Part shown: in pieces, positions 15,101 through 26,400 of the stretch | How the letters are laid out: each line of letters opens with the position of its first letter | How positions within the stretch are numbered: the first letter of the stretch is position 1 | NCBI RefSeq assembly: GCF_026151205.1 | Contig: NC_087078.1 | Span: 17,687,118-17,751,117, forward strand | Reading direction: 5' to 3' | Length of the DNA: 64,000 bases | Source of the DNA: Bolinopsis microptera | Taxonomy: Eukaryota; Ctenophora; Tentaculata; Lobata; Bolinopsidae | Program-made: the position numbers and the translations under genes | The notes under the pieces: generated by a model | What the model was told of the DNA's origin: nothing | Databases searched by the model: none | The model's input: only the letters and a program-made list of their open reading frames with translations

Positions 15101-16141
15101 TTTTATAGCCGGGTCCTGACTATCGTTCGTACATCATGTTGAGTTAATATCTTTTAACCGGGTTATAACTCCAAATTTTTTAAAACCCAAAAGGCTAATA
15201 GCAGGCTTATAACCGGGTAATAGCCGTCGCTAAAAACAAATTAAACGGGTACTAACCGGGTAAAGCCGCTTATAACCGGTTAAACCCCTTTTAATACCAA
15301 AACGGCTAAAGCAGGCTTTTTAACCGGCTAATAGCCTCGCCAAATCAAAAAGTAAACGGCTACAACCGGGGTAAAGCCGGCTTATAGCCGGGAAAAAAAT
15401 TGTACCGGGAAACCGGCTTTACCGGGTTTGTACCGGTTATAGCCGTCGGTGATTACCAACTGGCCAAAAATTTTAGTCCCCCCGTTCGGGGGATTGTAAA
15501 ACCTGACCGAGAAATTTGGTTTAAAAAAACCTAAGGGGAAGCTTTTTCCGAGACTGTTTAAAACGGACAAAAATTTCCGAGGGAAATTTAAACTTGGGCT
15601 TCAGCATCCCAACTAAACTAAAGTCCGTTTAAATAAAGTCCCGCAAGGTAGTATGAGTAATTTTTTATTTAAAATGTACAACTACAAGCTCAATTTGCTC
15701 AGGGGTTTAAAATCAATATTTTGGTCTTTTTACGTTCCAAAAGCAAGAAACATTGAATGTTTCAGGTAAAAACGATATTTTTTTTAAAAAAAACCCCGAC
15801 CAATTTATCTCAAAACACTTTTACCATTTTATCCCAGGCTATAATTAGTTAAAGGGGTTTTCATGACTCGTCACATGACTGCTAGTAAAACGCACCCTTT
15901 GCTGCTCGAAGGGGGCAATTTTGAATACTGTACTCGCACAATTGCACAAGCCAATACTGGATCGTCGACCACATTTTTAATAGGGTTAAATTGGTCATAG
16001 ATATTATTGTTTACCCAATTGATATTATTGTTATTTCCAAACAATACTGGTCCATTTTCGAAAAACTTCGCCACTGAACTGTCATAATGTAAGCTTTTCA
16101 ACTACCAATTTCCCTAAATACGATTAAAAAACCTCCACCCA
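6122..16141. mobile_element. Degraded second copy of the 10.3-kb DNA transposon
   Basis: This matches 40636-50926 end to end: the GGGTGGAT terminus, the AAGCCGGC-rich arms (about 6850-7810 and 14870-15440), the central gene and the nested CAGAGGCAC element. The terminal repeats and TSD are blurred by small indels. It should be read only through the clean copy. Confidence 0.7.
8465..12745 (+). pseudogene. Frameshifted copy of the transposase-like gene
   Basis: All eleven exons of the gene at 42987-47386 can be followed here in order, starting at an ATG in the same CACCACC context and ending near the matching TTTTGATTTAA. Nearly every exon has indels in homopolymers, so no frame stays open across an exon. 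These are either true decay or, more likely, consensus errors, because the same error style also affects the non-coding arms. Confidence 0.65.
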
Positions 16142-16930
16142 AACAGATCTAGCTAACTTCCGTTTTTGTTACCAATTTTTTAATAAAATTTTAAAAAGCT
16201 TCCCACCCCTCCCCTTTCCTTTGAAAGAACGGGTGATACCGTAAAATATTTTTTCCAAAATTATACGGGCGAAATAGTTGGTCCGCGCCAGTTGCCGCGC
16301 TTTTGGTGTTACCATTGGTGGCAGGGACTTTTTTGTCCTATTACGTCACGGCCCCAGTACTGCAAATACACTACACACGAAAGGCTTCTCCAGATCACAG
16401 TTTTTTGTTAAAATCAAACCTAATTAGATCATATTATTATTAAACTCAAACTTTAAGTTCAAAGCTTCGGCATCATTGTAAGGAGAGAAGAACATTTTGG
16501 GAGCAAATGAAAGTAATTTTTTTTTAATTGTCAAAGAGGTTTTAAACTCGTTTTCAATATCGGGGTGGGTTTGAGACTACTGTCTGATGCATATTATATG
16601 CATACTGATTTTTCACCAAAACTTTACCCACAATTTTCGACGTTTCAATATTGAAATTTTAATATTAAGCCACTGCATGTACTGAATTGATTGTAAGCCC
16701 TATATTCCAAAAATTCTAATATTTCCCACCTATTTTATATGTATTTTTTAACATTTAAGGGGAAGGAACCATTAAAATAGAGTATAAATTTTCCCAGCAG
16801 TACATTTTCTTCCAGAAATAACAAGGGCACGACATTCTGGCAAAGAAAATGAGACTGAAGTCGGAAGAAAAAACATTCGAGTAACTTTGTCAGACGCTAG
16901 CCGTTTTCATTCAAAAGATCCTTTGGGGCA
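16142..16930. other. Non-coding flank right of the degraded element
   Basis: This is the counterpart of 50935-51758. No gene is supported; sequence quality is poor and the contig ends here. Confidence 0.5.
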
Positions 16931-17030
16931 NNNNNNNNNNNNNNNNNNNNNNNNNNNNNNNNNNNNNNNNNNNNNNNNNNNNNNNNNNNNNNNNNNNNNN
17001 NNNNNNNNNNNNNNNNNNNNNNNNNNNNNN
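16931..17030. other. Assembly gap (100 N)
   Basis: One hundred consecutive N characters, a standard scaffold gap of unknown true size. Shared sequence with 35883-51758 runs up to its left edge, and unrelated sequence starts on its right edge. Confidence 0.99.
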
Positions 17031-17217
17031 CCTAATATGACGAAATCGTTTAAAAATGCGACAAAAGCGCTTTAAAACCTCGGATTTGTTAGTGGTCTTT
17101 AAGCAATTTAGTCAGAAAACAGCAGAATTGTAAACTGAAAGCTCACTAACTAACTAACTAAGATTACAAACAAACTAACTAATTAACTAAGATTACAAGG
17201 AACACAAAGAAACATAC

Positions 17218-20200
17218 CTGTACTGGTAGAATGGCCTGGGGAAGAGTCGACACTATAATGTCTACCTGTTTTCTTTTTCATCTGTTGTAACTCAGGTGGA
17301 GTGTACCTAAGCAATTAAACGGTTCATGGCTATAAAAAAAAATGACCATTTAAAAAAGAACAAGTATGTATTCTCAAACATGAAAAAATGAAATTTTCGT
17401 TTATTCTTGCTCACTAATGTAAGAGTCGAACCGACTAAGCATCCTAAAATAAATCCCAAGAACAATGTTCCGTACCTTCAAACATTTACACAACTCAAAA
17501 CATAGCAAATATGTACATTTATTTACTGGTTTTGTACTATTACAGCATACTCTTCGAAGATGAAGATCTGAGTACCAGTTATGTACCGAGTTTTAGTAAC
17601 CTATACTCTATAGCTCTATATACTAAGGTATAATTGCTTATGGGGATTTAGTAACAAAGAAATGGTTAAAGTTACAGTATGACCACTACACGATATTAGT
17701 AGATATCATCGTTGTTAAATACGTCAAAAAATCGGCTCAAAATACGGCGTATTCAATGTTCGAGAGAAATACGTAAGAATACGTGAAGATTCCAATCAAT
17801 AAACCCGAAAAAATTGAATTTAGACCCTGTTAAATTTTGTCCGAAATACGTCTAAAATTTGTCCGAAATACGCGCGCAGATCAAAATTTATTGTAAAAAA
17901 TAGTTCTTACTCCACAGTGGAAATCGAAATACGCAAATTTTCGGCAACAAATACGTTTGCATATGCATACGTTTGCTTGAAACGCTACGTATTTAACAGC
18001 ATTGGTAGATATTAGTAGAAATATACAGGTGGTTATTAATAAAGTTTATCATGAGAACGTGCTGGCAGAATACTACCACCTCGACAAATAAAGGTGAACG
18101 TCTACTGGTTAGTTGGTAAATACACAGTGTTCAACTTATGTTAATCCAGTTACGCTATTTATTATTAGTGAACTTATAATATGATGGCTCCCTTCATGAT
18201 GAGTTCATTTTGTCGTTTTCTGCGCGTTTTAACGGTGAATTTTAGAAAGGGCATTAGTCTCTTTCTTTTAGTTTAGTCGGTCCATTTGAGAGTTCTCAAT
18301 GCTTTTGTCGGTTTAAAAAGATTAACATTGTTTAATTTGCTAATCTTGAGATGTCACGTGACCACTTCAGAAAGTTCTCAGTGGATTAGACCAACTCACA
18401 CAGTACAATTTATAGAGCAAGACATTGAAAGACTATAAAGTCGATCATCGAGTCAAAGACAATGCAATTATAACACCAATTAACGCCCAATTATATCCTT
18501 TTAACCGATCTGTAAAGGTGAAAAAGAGTATAGATGATAGGGTTTTAAAACGGAACAAGTGTAGATGATTGGTCTATTAAACGGATATAGATCAAGGTGC
18601 GAGGTAAGCACTTCAGTAAAACTCTGACAAGGACAAGTAAGTCAATGTTTCGCATGGCAGTGGCCCTCAGGGGTTTTGAGGATTATAACAAGGGGACTAA
18701 CAAGAGGTTTACAGCCCTAGGTAACAAGCTGTGTGTTAAATGGTAACCAAGGCGGATGTGTGTAACTAAACGGAGACTTTTCTGAGCGCCCAATCAACTT
18801 ATTCTAGTAGATCTAGTAGATCTAGTAGATCTAGTAGATCTAGTAGATCTAGTAGATCTAGTAGATCTAGTAGATCTAGTAGATCTAGACCCGGTATTCG
18901 GTAGGTCAACTCATCACACAAAAATCTATCAGAAAACTAGGGGATAAAGAAAATACAGATCAAAATATCAGTTCTCGACTTACCTATCATAGACGTTTTG
19001 ATAGTTGTCGTAAACATTCTGGTATTGATCGTTGACATTCTGATACTGATTTTTGCCATTCTGATAGTTATCGTACACATTCTGATACTGATCGTTAACA
19101 GGATCCCCTCCAGAGTTCACATACTGTCTCCCTCTAACAGGGCTACGGCTATTACCCCTAGGACTTCGTCCCCTTTGATACCCAGGACTTTTTGCGCGCG
19201 TAGCACCACCGCGTGAAGGAATGCCTTGTGTCGCGTGTGGTCGAGAGCTCTTGGATCTGGTGTTGCTGTAGATTGGATTCTCTCGACTTGGGGACTTCGA
19301 TCTAGAAATGAGGTGCAGCTGTTAGACTTGGTTTAAGAAAATATTGCCAAGGTCAAAGACGCTTGGAAAATAAATTGCTGAAAAAATAACAATGCTTAAA
19401 AAACAACAAACCACAAGATATGTGGTTTTATATTCTCCTCACCTGACTTCACTTTTAGTTGGGGAGCAAGGAACTCTGTTCATACTCCGCACAGCCTCGT
19501 GATAACTCTTGATGCTTTTATCTATTGTGCTGTCACCATCACCCCAATCACCTGCTACCTGAATGGGTGAGTTTTTTTATCAATAATGGATTCAAAAAGC
19601 TCCCTATAATTTGTAAGAAGAACATTACGGAATGTTTCCTCGGGGAAAAAGTTTAGAAAGTTCCAGAACCCACCTCGCCAGGAGAAAGGAAATCACCAGG
19701 AGACGCTGACTTGCTGGAGATGGTGTTAGTCTCGGTGGGACCGTAGTTAGGTTTGGGAGGGTCCCAGGGACCTGGGCTGGAGTTGGTGTGAGTAGAGTTG
19801 AGGGAGGAGGTGGAGTCTGGAGAGAGGATTAGTTCGTAGTGGTGGGGTGATGAGTGGGGGGAGGCGGTCTCTTTTGCTGGTGCCCGTGAGGAGTACTGTA
19901 GAGGGAGGGGTGTTAAACGTTTAGAGTTTAGAGTTTAGAGTTTAGAGTTTAGAGTTCAGAGTCTAGAGTTCAGAGTTTAGAGTTCAGAGTTTAGAGTTTA
20001 GAGTCTAGAGTTTAGAGTTTAGAGTTTAGAGTTTAGAGTTTAGAGTTTAGAGTTTGGAGTTTAGAGTTTAGAGTTTAGAGTTTAGAGTTTAAAGTTTAGA
20101 TTTTAGAGTTCAGAGTTCAGAATTCAGAGTTTAGAAATTTAAGAGTTCAGATTGAGGATGTGCCCTTTTAAATACAAAACCATCCTAATTTTTGATACTT

Positions 20201-23200
20201 ATCATAGACATAAGGTTAATCTAATCCGTCTCTTAAATGAATGCTTTGACCTATCAAGCAAATGCTTAAAGCTCGTTCTGCTGATTAGTTACAAGGTCAT
20301 CAAGGGGGTTACTTTATACTAATCACTCTCTTCCAATTACAGTTTATAGTTAAATATCATGCACCCTCCTCGGGGCATTTCAATGTTGATTTGATTGACT
20401 AACATGTATTCAATTTACATCATAGTAGGAAAACCGTGGGACAATGTTCAGGATAGTGAGTACTGACTACAGATCACAGTAAAACTTCTATCAATAAACT
20501 TAACATAAAATTGACCAGAGTGATTATAACGAACAATGGATGACGATTATACAGCAACTCACAGGTAAAACATAAAAATGTTTCAGTAACTCACCCTGGA
20601 CTGATAATTCCGTTTGACTGGTGTATTATAAAGCACTGTATCCTGCCCCTTTCTCTGGGCCGGTACAATCTTTGCCGCTGTCATGGGGGTGAGGTAGATA
20701 GGGGACGGAGCCGGGGTCGTGGATAACTCCTTGTTGGAGCAATGTCGGGGTTTAACCGGGGTGAGGAACCGTGAGGGACGGTAGTTAACGTACACGGGAT
20801 TACGGGATGGGGTACTGACATTCTCGTAGATTATCCCTGAGCTCTGGTTTCTGGAGAGGGATGTTTGGGTGAGGAGGGAGTGAATGGTTTTTATTAAGGT
20901 TGTGTTTAACAGAAGAGGCAAGTTGATGAGTTATTGAATAAAGATGTTGTCAGGGTTCCGAATTTCGGAACCCTGACAATTCGGAACCCTGACAATTCTC
21001 CGCCAGTCAGATCACTACTTTCGGCTAATTTGATCTCTAGTCAGACATTCTTTGCAGCATATTAAAGTATTTGAGGTCAATAAAATGATATACATGTGCA
21101 TTGTAAGAGAGATTATGTGGCAATAATGTTGGCAATAAAGCACGCCATCAAATTGGTCAAAGTAAATTATCATTGTAAAGTAAAAGTGGTTTCTCACCTG
21201 CTCATGTTTGAAGGGGGAGTCTTGTTGCAGGGTCTCTTATCTTTTCTCGTACTGTCTGTGAGAGTATGAACATATTCACTGGTACTGGTTAAGGAGCATT
21301 GAGGATGTTGATTAGATAACCACACGGCCCTCTTCATACTCGTTATGATGAGTAACTCATTGAGTATGAAACGTGGTCAATACTTTGGAGAAAATGAGAC
21401 AAAGTCAATATTCATTAAAACGTTACTGTGTTTGTTAGATTTGTTTCGGAGAAACAAATCTAATTTTTCATCTACTACAGAAAAATCATTCGAGAATGAC
21501 TAACCTTCAATTGCTCTAGGATTGGGTCTGAGGGCGAACTTTCGTGAAGGCTCATCGAATTTACCATTGAGAATGTCCAGAGATCTAGCATTTAGGGCAG
21601 CCACTTTGCCGCCTTTAACTCCACCTATGAAGAAAAGTAAAGTCAATATCAGTAATATTAGTGATAGCATGGATAAATTTAAAATGTTGATGATATAATG
21701 TGATATTGTTCGATTATGGTGTAAGAGAATTTACATTCGTTCTGAGGGTTGTTAAAAATTTGTGGTGGACCAAGGCGTTGTGTACTAATGACGAATTGGA
21801 AATAAGCACCATAATTCAACTATTTAAAAACTGAATCTAGCGTTTCGTGGGTCGAGGTTTCCGTAATGACTAATGATTGTTCTGAAATTAATTGCCACTG
21901 TGGGGCAAAATACTGGGAAGCGTTGGAATCAGTTGAGAAATAAGTTTGTTGGGTGTTCACTGTATTGAAACATGTAATGAAATATGTAAAACCTTTCGCG
22001 TCATGTTAGAACTTTGCGAGCTAATTGGTTCAATGTTAATTAAATACTGATGGAAAAATGAAATAGAACGCACCTATTTACTCGAGAATCTAATTTAACA
22101 TAGTTTGAATAGCACGCTGCTATTTTGGGACCGAAAAGAAAATCGTACCACCGACAGTAAGTAACAAATTGTACTGAGAATCCACAAAAATAAACATATC
22201 TAAATATTCTGACACACCAATCAATCAGTGTATCGAATTACGAAGATCAAAAATAAATAACCGAAAAGAGTAAAAATGTTATGTGGACTGTAATACAGCA
22301 GGACAACACAGTCACCAGTCACCAGTCACCAGTCACCAGTCACCAGTCACCAGTCACCAGTCACCAGTCACCAGTCACCAGTCACCAGTCACCAGTCACC
22401 AGTCACCAGTCACCAGTCACCAGTCACCAGTCACCAGTCACCAGTCACCAGTCACCAGTCACCAGTCACCAGTCACCAGTCACCAGTCACCAGTCACCAG
22501 TCACCAGTCACCAGTCACCAGTCACCAGTCACCAGTCACCAGTCACCAGTCACCAGTCACCAGTCACCAGTCACCAGTCACCAGTCACCAGTCACCAGAT
22601 CAAGAAACTAACTTACCGAGGTTTTGCTTTCTAGCAGATAACAGTTCCGCGTCAGATATGCCCGGATAAATGTCTTCAAGGTTACCAGCTGTGGGTTTAA
22701 CGTCACACCCACTGTCTGTCTCACACTGTAAGGTTAGGGTAACTGTGGTTACTAAGGTATTCGTTACTAGGTTACTAGCTTACTTGGTTAATAGACAACT
22801 TAACTAGATGTAATAGGTTTAACATGGAAATGAACAGATAGGAAGGTGGTCCATTGTTGGGTCAATGATAAATCAAACTGATACCACAACAATACAAAAA
22901 TGTCAAGCTCAAACAAAATGTAGAACCTCCAGGCACAACAAGCGTGTAACACTTAACAACTAGTTGATTACTGTAACATACCTTAGTGTTGATGTCACTG
23001 TCACAAGTATTAGACAATAACTCTAACACTGTAATCTCGTGGGGATCCTGGATAGAGCTCTGCTGGCTGTTCTTCTCAAGTGCAGTACAATCGAGTGCTG
23101 ATCCAGTGCTGCACTCGAGTGCTAAACGTTGGTCCGTGCACTCGACACCGCTGTCCGTGCTGTTTGTACTGCTTTGTGCCACTAGAGGGAAAAGGAGGGT

Positions 23201-23407
23201 ACTCAAATGTTATAGAAATTATATACTACATTTTGGAATCAAAAAGCTGTTCGGAAAAGAGGGCTGAAACGTCAAAATGATATCAGACAGATGTATGATA
23301 AGTTGATTGGAAGTTGTATTCTTACGTTTATTAGCAACTGCTGGAGTAAAAGTTAGTCCCACACAAACACTCTCATCATCATCAGAATAATAGGACATCT
23401 CATCCAT
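17218..23407 (-). CDS. Multi-exon gene for a disordered Ser/Pro/Tyr-rich protein
   Basis: Not recognised as a named gene. Read on the minus strand, exons bounded by AG/GT sites are 23326-23407, 22982-23181, about 22618-22731, about 21507-21629, 21198 to about 21284, 20595-20850, 19674-19895, 19443-19558, 18984-19301 and 17218-17306. Splice phases agree at every junction except into the 21198 exon, whose acceptor I could not settle. The first coding exon begins with an ATG immediately after an acceptor (TAGCAG), so a 5' non-coding exon is likely. The protein starts MDEMSYYSDDDESVCVGL, is rich in S, P, T and N, and ends (as seen) with NDQYQNVYDNYQN-type repeats and an RGRSPRGNSRSP basic stretch. 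No membrane segment or enzyme motif is visible. The 3' end lies left of 17218, possibly in the gap. It is probably a scaffold or cytoskeletal-type protein, but that is a guess. Confidence 0.75.
17307..18983. other. Intron with TACG-rich stretch
   Basis: Intron of the minus-strand gene. At about 17720-18000 the word AATACG recurs many times in about 300 bp, including a CATATGCATACG core. The 9-bp array lies just before the next exon. No coding signal. Confidence 0.5.
18803..18888. repeat. 9-bp tandem array (TAGTAGATC)n
   Basis: About nine perfect head-to-tail copies of TAGTAGATC. It lies in an intron of the minus-strand gene, about 100 bp from an exon. Confidence 0.95.
19919..20143. repeat. 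7-bp minisatellite (TTTAGAG)n
   Basis: About thirty copies of TTTAGAG with substitutions (TTCAGAG, TCTAGAG, TTTGGAG), decaying toward the right end. It is intronic, between exons 19674-19895 and 20595-20850. It resembles a telomere-like heptamer but is not the animal TTAGGG repeat. Confidence 0.95.
20947..20995. repeat. Perfect 16-bp inverted repeat plus direct copy
   Basis: TTGTCAGGGTTCCGAA (20947-20962) is followed after one base by its exact reverse complement (20964-20979), which is then repeated immediately as a direct copy (20980-20995). Intronic. Confidence 0.9.
21435..21463. repeat. Perfect 13-bp hairpin with GGA loop
   Basis: TTAGATTTGTTTC, a three-base GGA loop, then its exact reverse complement. 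It lies between exons of the minus-strand gene. Confidence 0.9.
22308..22598. repeat. 7-bp minisatellite (CACCAGT)n, about 41 copies
   Basis: A pure array of CACCAGT, about 290 bp long, with no visible variants. It sits in an intron next to the exon at about 22618-22731. Open frames across it (SHQSPVT repeats) exist only because a 7-bp unit avoids stops in every frame. Confidence 0.97.
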
Positions 23408-26400
23408 CTGCTAGAAGTAATCGGGGAGTTAGAGTTATCAAGATCTGGACAAAAGAAATAATCAAACTGGGTATTTCAATTATTTTCTGAGAAGAGCTGT
23501 CATAAATTTCTTCGGCTCGAGCCTCAAATACAAATCATTACTTATAGAGCATGTAAGAGGCTAGGCACATATCATTTCCTCTACCCAAATATAACGTAAA
23601 ATTCATCATCAAAGTCACAAACCGACAAAACAAAATAACAATCATAGCTACAATAAAGTTTGAAAGTCCTGGAGATGTCCTGGAGATGTCCTGGAGATGT
23701 CACCCGGGTCCATCTTAAATTCATCTCAAATGATCCAACGTATTAAGCTGGTGCCCTGGTGGCACTCAGTAGTCACTATAAATTGTCGCATATCTCTTTG
23801 AAAAAAGCTCCCCCTGACCGAGCTCTGTGATTGGCCGGCGGGATGTCACGTGATGTTGAGGTTTTACGTGAAGTTATTATTCGGTCGTGCGAGCGTTATT
23901 ATGAAGTACTCGTAAAGAAATCATTCATTTGTGACAACACAAGAGTTATGATTTCGAAATTTCAATCACCACCTTACTTTCCTTTCGTTTAAAGCGTTCT
24001 ATTTCTGGTCTAAGTCTCAAAACGGTTCAAAATTCTAAATTTGCGATATGATTCGTATTTTTTGGCAGTGTGTTGGAACCATAAGCTGGACCCATGAAGC
24101 TTTTAAGAAATAAGATATTCGATTTAGGTCACTAAGTGGTACTTAACAGAGATCGGTGGCCGTATCTTGGTAACGGATCAACAAACAAAAATAGAAAACT
24201 TGTGAACTTTCAAGCCAGCTACGTCATAGATCGAAAACAACTTTGCTTTCCCACTTAATAAGCACTTAATACGACGCCCCACAAGTTAGCAACTGTAAGG
24301 TTTTAGGTCGAACGTCGATTGGCGGGAACCCAGGGAATATCCTGGCATAACTAAGTAAATCCGAGGTTCTGGGATTTAAAATAACTATGTACCCTGTATG
24401 AAAATCTCCTAATTTAAGGTCCAAGATAAGGATGACAGAAGTACGGAAACGATGTTAAACGATATAGCAGATTTCAGATGATCACTTTAGTGGTAAACTC
24501 CCACATACCTCTTAAATTTCCGGAATTTGAAACGAAGAATACGGCGGAACTGATGGCATATGCCATGGCTTCCTTTTAATTTCGTCATCCTCTTTTCAGG
24601 GACGAATGACAGTATACAGCCACTAAAGATTAACATCGAGCCATTGTCTGAATGATTTTGGAAAATTGCAGGGTGTACTCTCGTATCTCATTTATTGGGG
24701 CAAATAAGCTTACGAACTACAAATACCATATTATTTAAGACCATTCTTCACACTGAACACTTTAAATTACAAGTTGTATTTGCTTCGGGAAAAGGACCAG
24801 TAAAATCGTCAAGAACAAGGACTAATGAAATAAGCTAAATTGATATGTAGCTCCACTATAACAGTACGCGGATGATCACTCGATCTGAACTTAGTAAATT
24901 AAGAAGCAGCTAATGTTTTCAATAACAATCTAGCTCTATCTTGCGGTTGACGAGGTCTACACTAAACAGACGATACGAAGGAGTTCTATAACTAGTCAGG
25001 ATATGAGAACGAAAGCTAATTTAATTAGAGATTCAGGGAGAGTACTTTATACCAGGTTCTGATGGACACGTGACAAAACTGGATCACGTGATGTCACCAG
25101 CTTGTTTCATTGGTTGACATGGGAACTGAAGAGGCGAACACGTGGTGAACTGGAATTAATTACAGGATAGTTATTCGGTAAATAATAAAACGTGATGTAC
25201 AAATAACACTTCACAAGTTAACGGTTAGACTTTCCGCTAACAAGCAAAGTGGCCAACACTGTCATTCAAACACAAGTAGTTCACCTACTCGAACAAACCG
25301 ACCAACCAGACAACCGTATTTAAATCACGTGACTCAATCCTACCAATCAGACCACAGTATTTAAACCACGTGACTCAATCCTACCAATCAGACCACAGTA
25401 TTTAAACCACGTGACTCAATCCTACCAATGAGACCACAGTTACCACCACAGGTCACACCTAGTATTGTGCAGTCCCCCTCAGAGCTGTACCCGGAAGTGG
25501 TCCAGATCCCAGATTACAGTGTATGCTGACAGAATGCGAGACAGGAGAGGCAGAGCTGGTGTGTCTATAACAGTGTATAACTAAAGCTGGTATCTGAAGG
25601 AGAGGAGGTGTGAAGTTTTAATCCGGATATAGGGTTTACTGGACTGACTGACTGGCTGGGACCCTGGAATTGGGTTTCTGGTGAGAAACTAGGGACAGAG
25701 GGATAGGGTTGATGATTAGGCTGCGGTTCTCCAAACTATGTATTGAGTTGAATATCAGTATATCAACCCTTCACATAGCAACCATATCAACCATTACATA
25801 GCAATTAAAAAGGGAGAGATTACAGATTTACTGTTTAGTTAGGATAACAAATTCCATCAAACTTTAATATTACATTTTGCCGTTAGGAGTCCAAAGAAGC
25901 AAGGATAAATCCTGAAAATGATGCTCCGTCTGAGTAGGGGGTTAACCAGCGTAGAATGACAAAATATACCGACAAATTGTAGTTTCTATAACACGCTAAA
26001 TGGTCGTGAATTAGATGTAATCCATTGTCACCAGACAAATACAACGATAACAATAACAGCACAAACAACACCACTGAAACGGCACTGAGCCAGGGGCTCG
26101 TGAGAAATTGTGACTAATTTTAGGATGAATCAAACGTAAAGTAAACAAATCAGTGCACCCAAACAATACCCTCCAACTTCAACAGATCAGATGGAGGAGA
26201 AGTCATGCACTTACATTAGAACTGTGTACAATATTACGTTAATTAGGGAGGTGCCTGAAACCTGCCGGAAGGTACGTTTCCAGCTGTTTATATGGAGCAA
26301 TTAATGTAGAGACTGCACCCAGTGCGACACCAGGTTGTGGACATCTGTTTTAATTAAATTATCGCCTGTGACAACTTTGCTTTCTCTCTATTTTCCCCGA

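Larger units (their letters stand above)
745..16930. repeat. Low-quality duplicate of 35883-51758
   Basis: This whole stretch aligns collinearly with 35883-51758 from the shared TAACAAGTTCGG start to the last base before the N gap. From 745 to about 5700 the match is very close. From about 5700 rightward it carries many one- to three-base losses and lengthened homopolymers (for example GGGG or TTTTTTT where the other copy has mixed bases), which break every exon of the transposon gene. About 1343-2111 replaces about 147 bp of the other copy. I infer an unpolished contig end or haplotig rather than an old duplication, because errors cluster in homopolymers and homology ends exactly at the gap. 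Confidence 0.85.

Noticed and set aside
18803-22598. CRISPR-like reading of the short tandem arrays
   Set aside because: Units are 7-9 bp, contiguous and without spacers, in a eukaryotic intron.
22281-22669. Two overlapping open frames of 117 and 128 codons encoding SHQSPVT repeats
   Set aside because: They are translations of the (CACCAGT)n minisatellite inside an intron; a stop-free 7-bp unit opens all three frames.
25452-25529. Plus-strand exon-like 25 codons after a CCACAG acceptor (VTPSIVQSPSELYPEVVQIP)
   Set aside because: Composition looks coding but it is too short, and no partner exon or donor was found.
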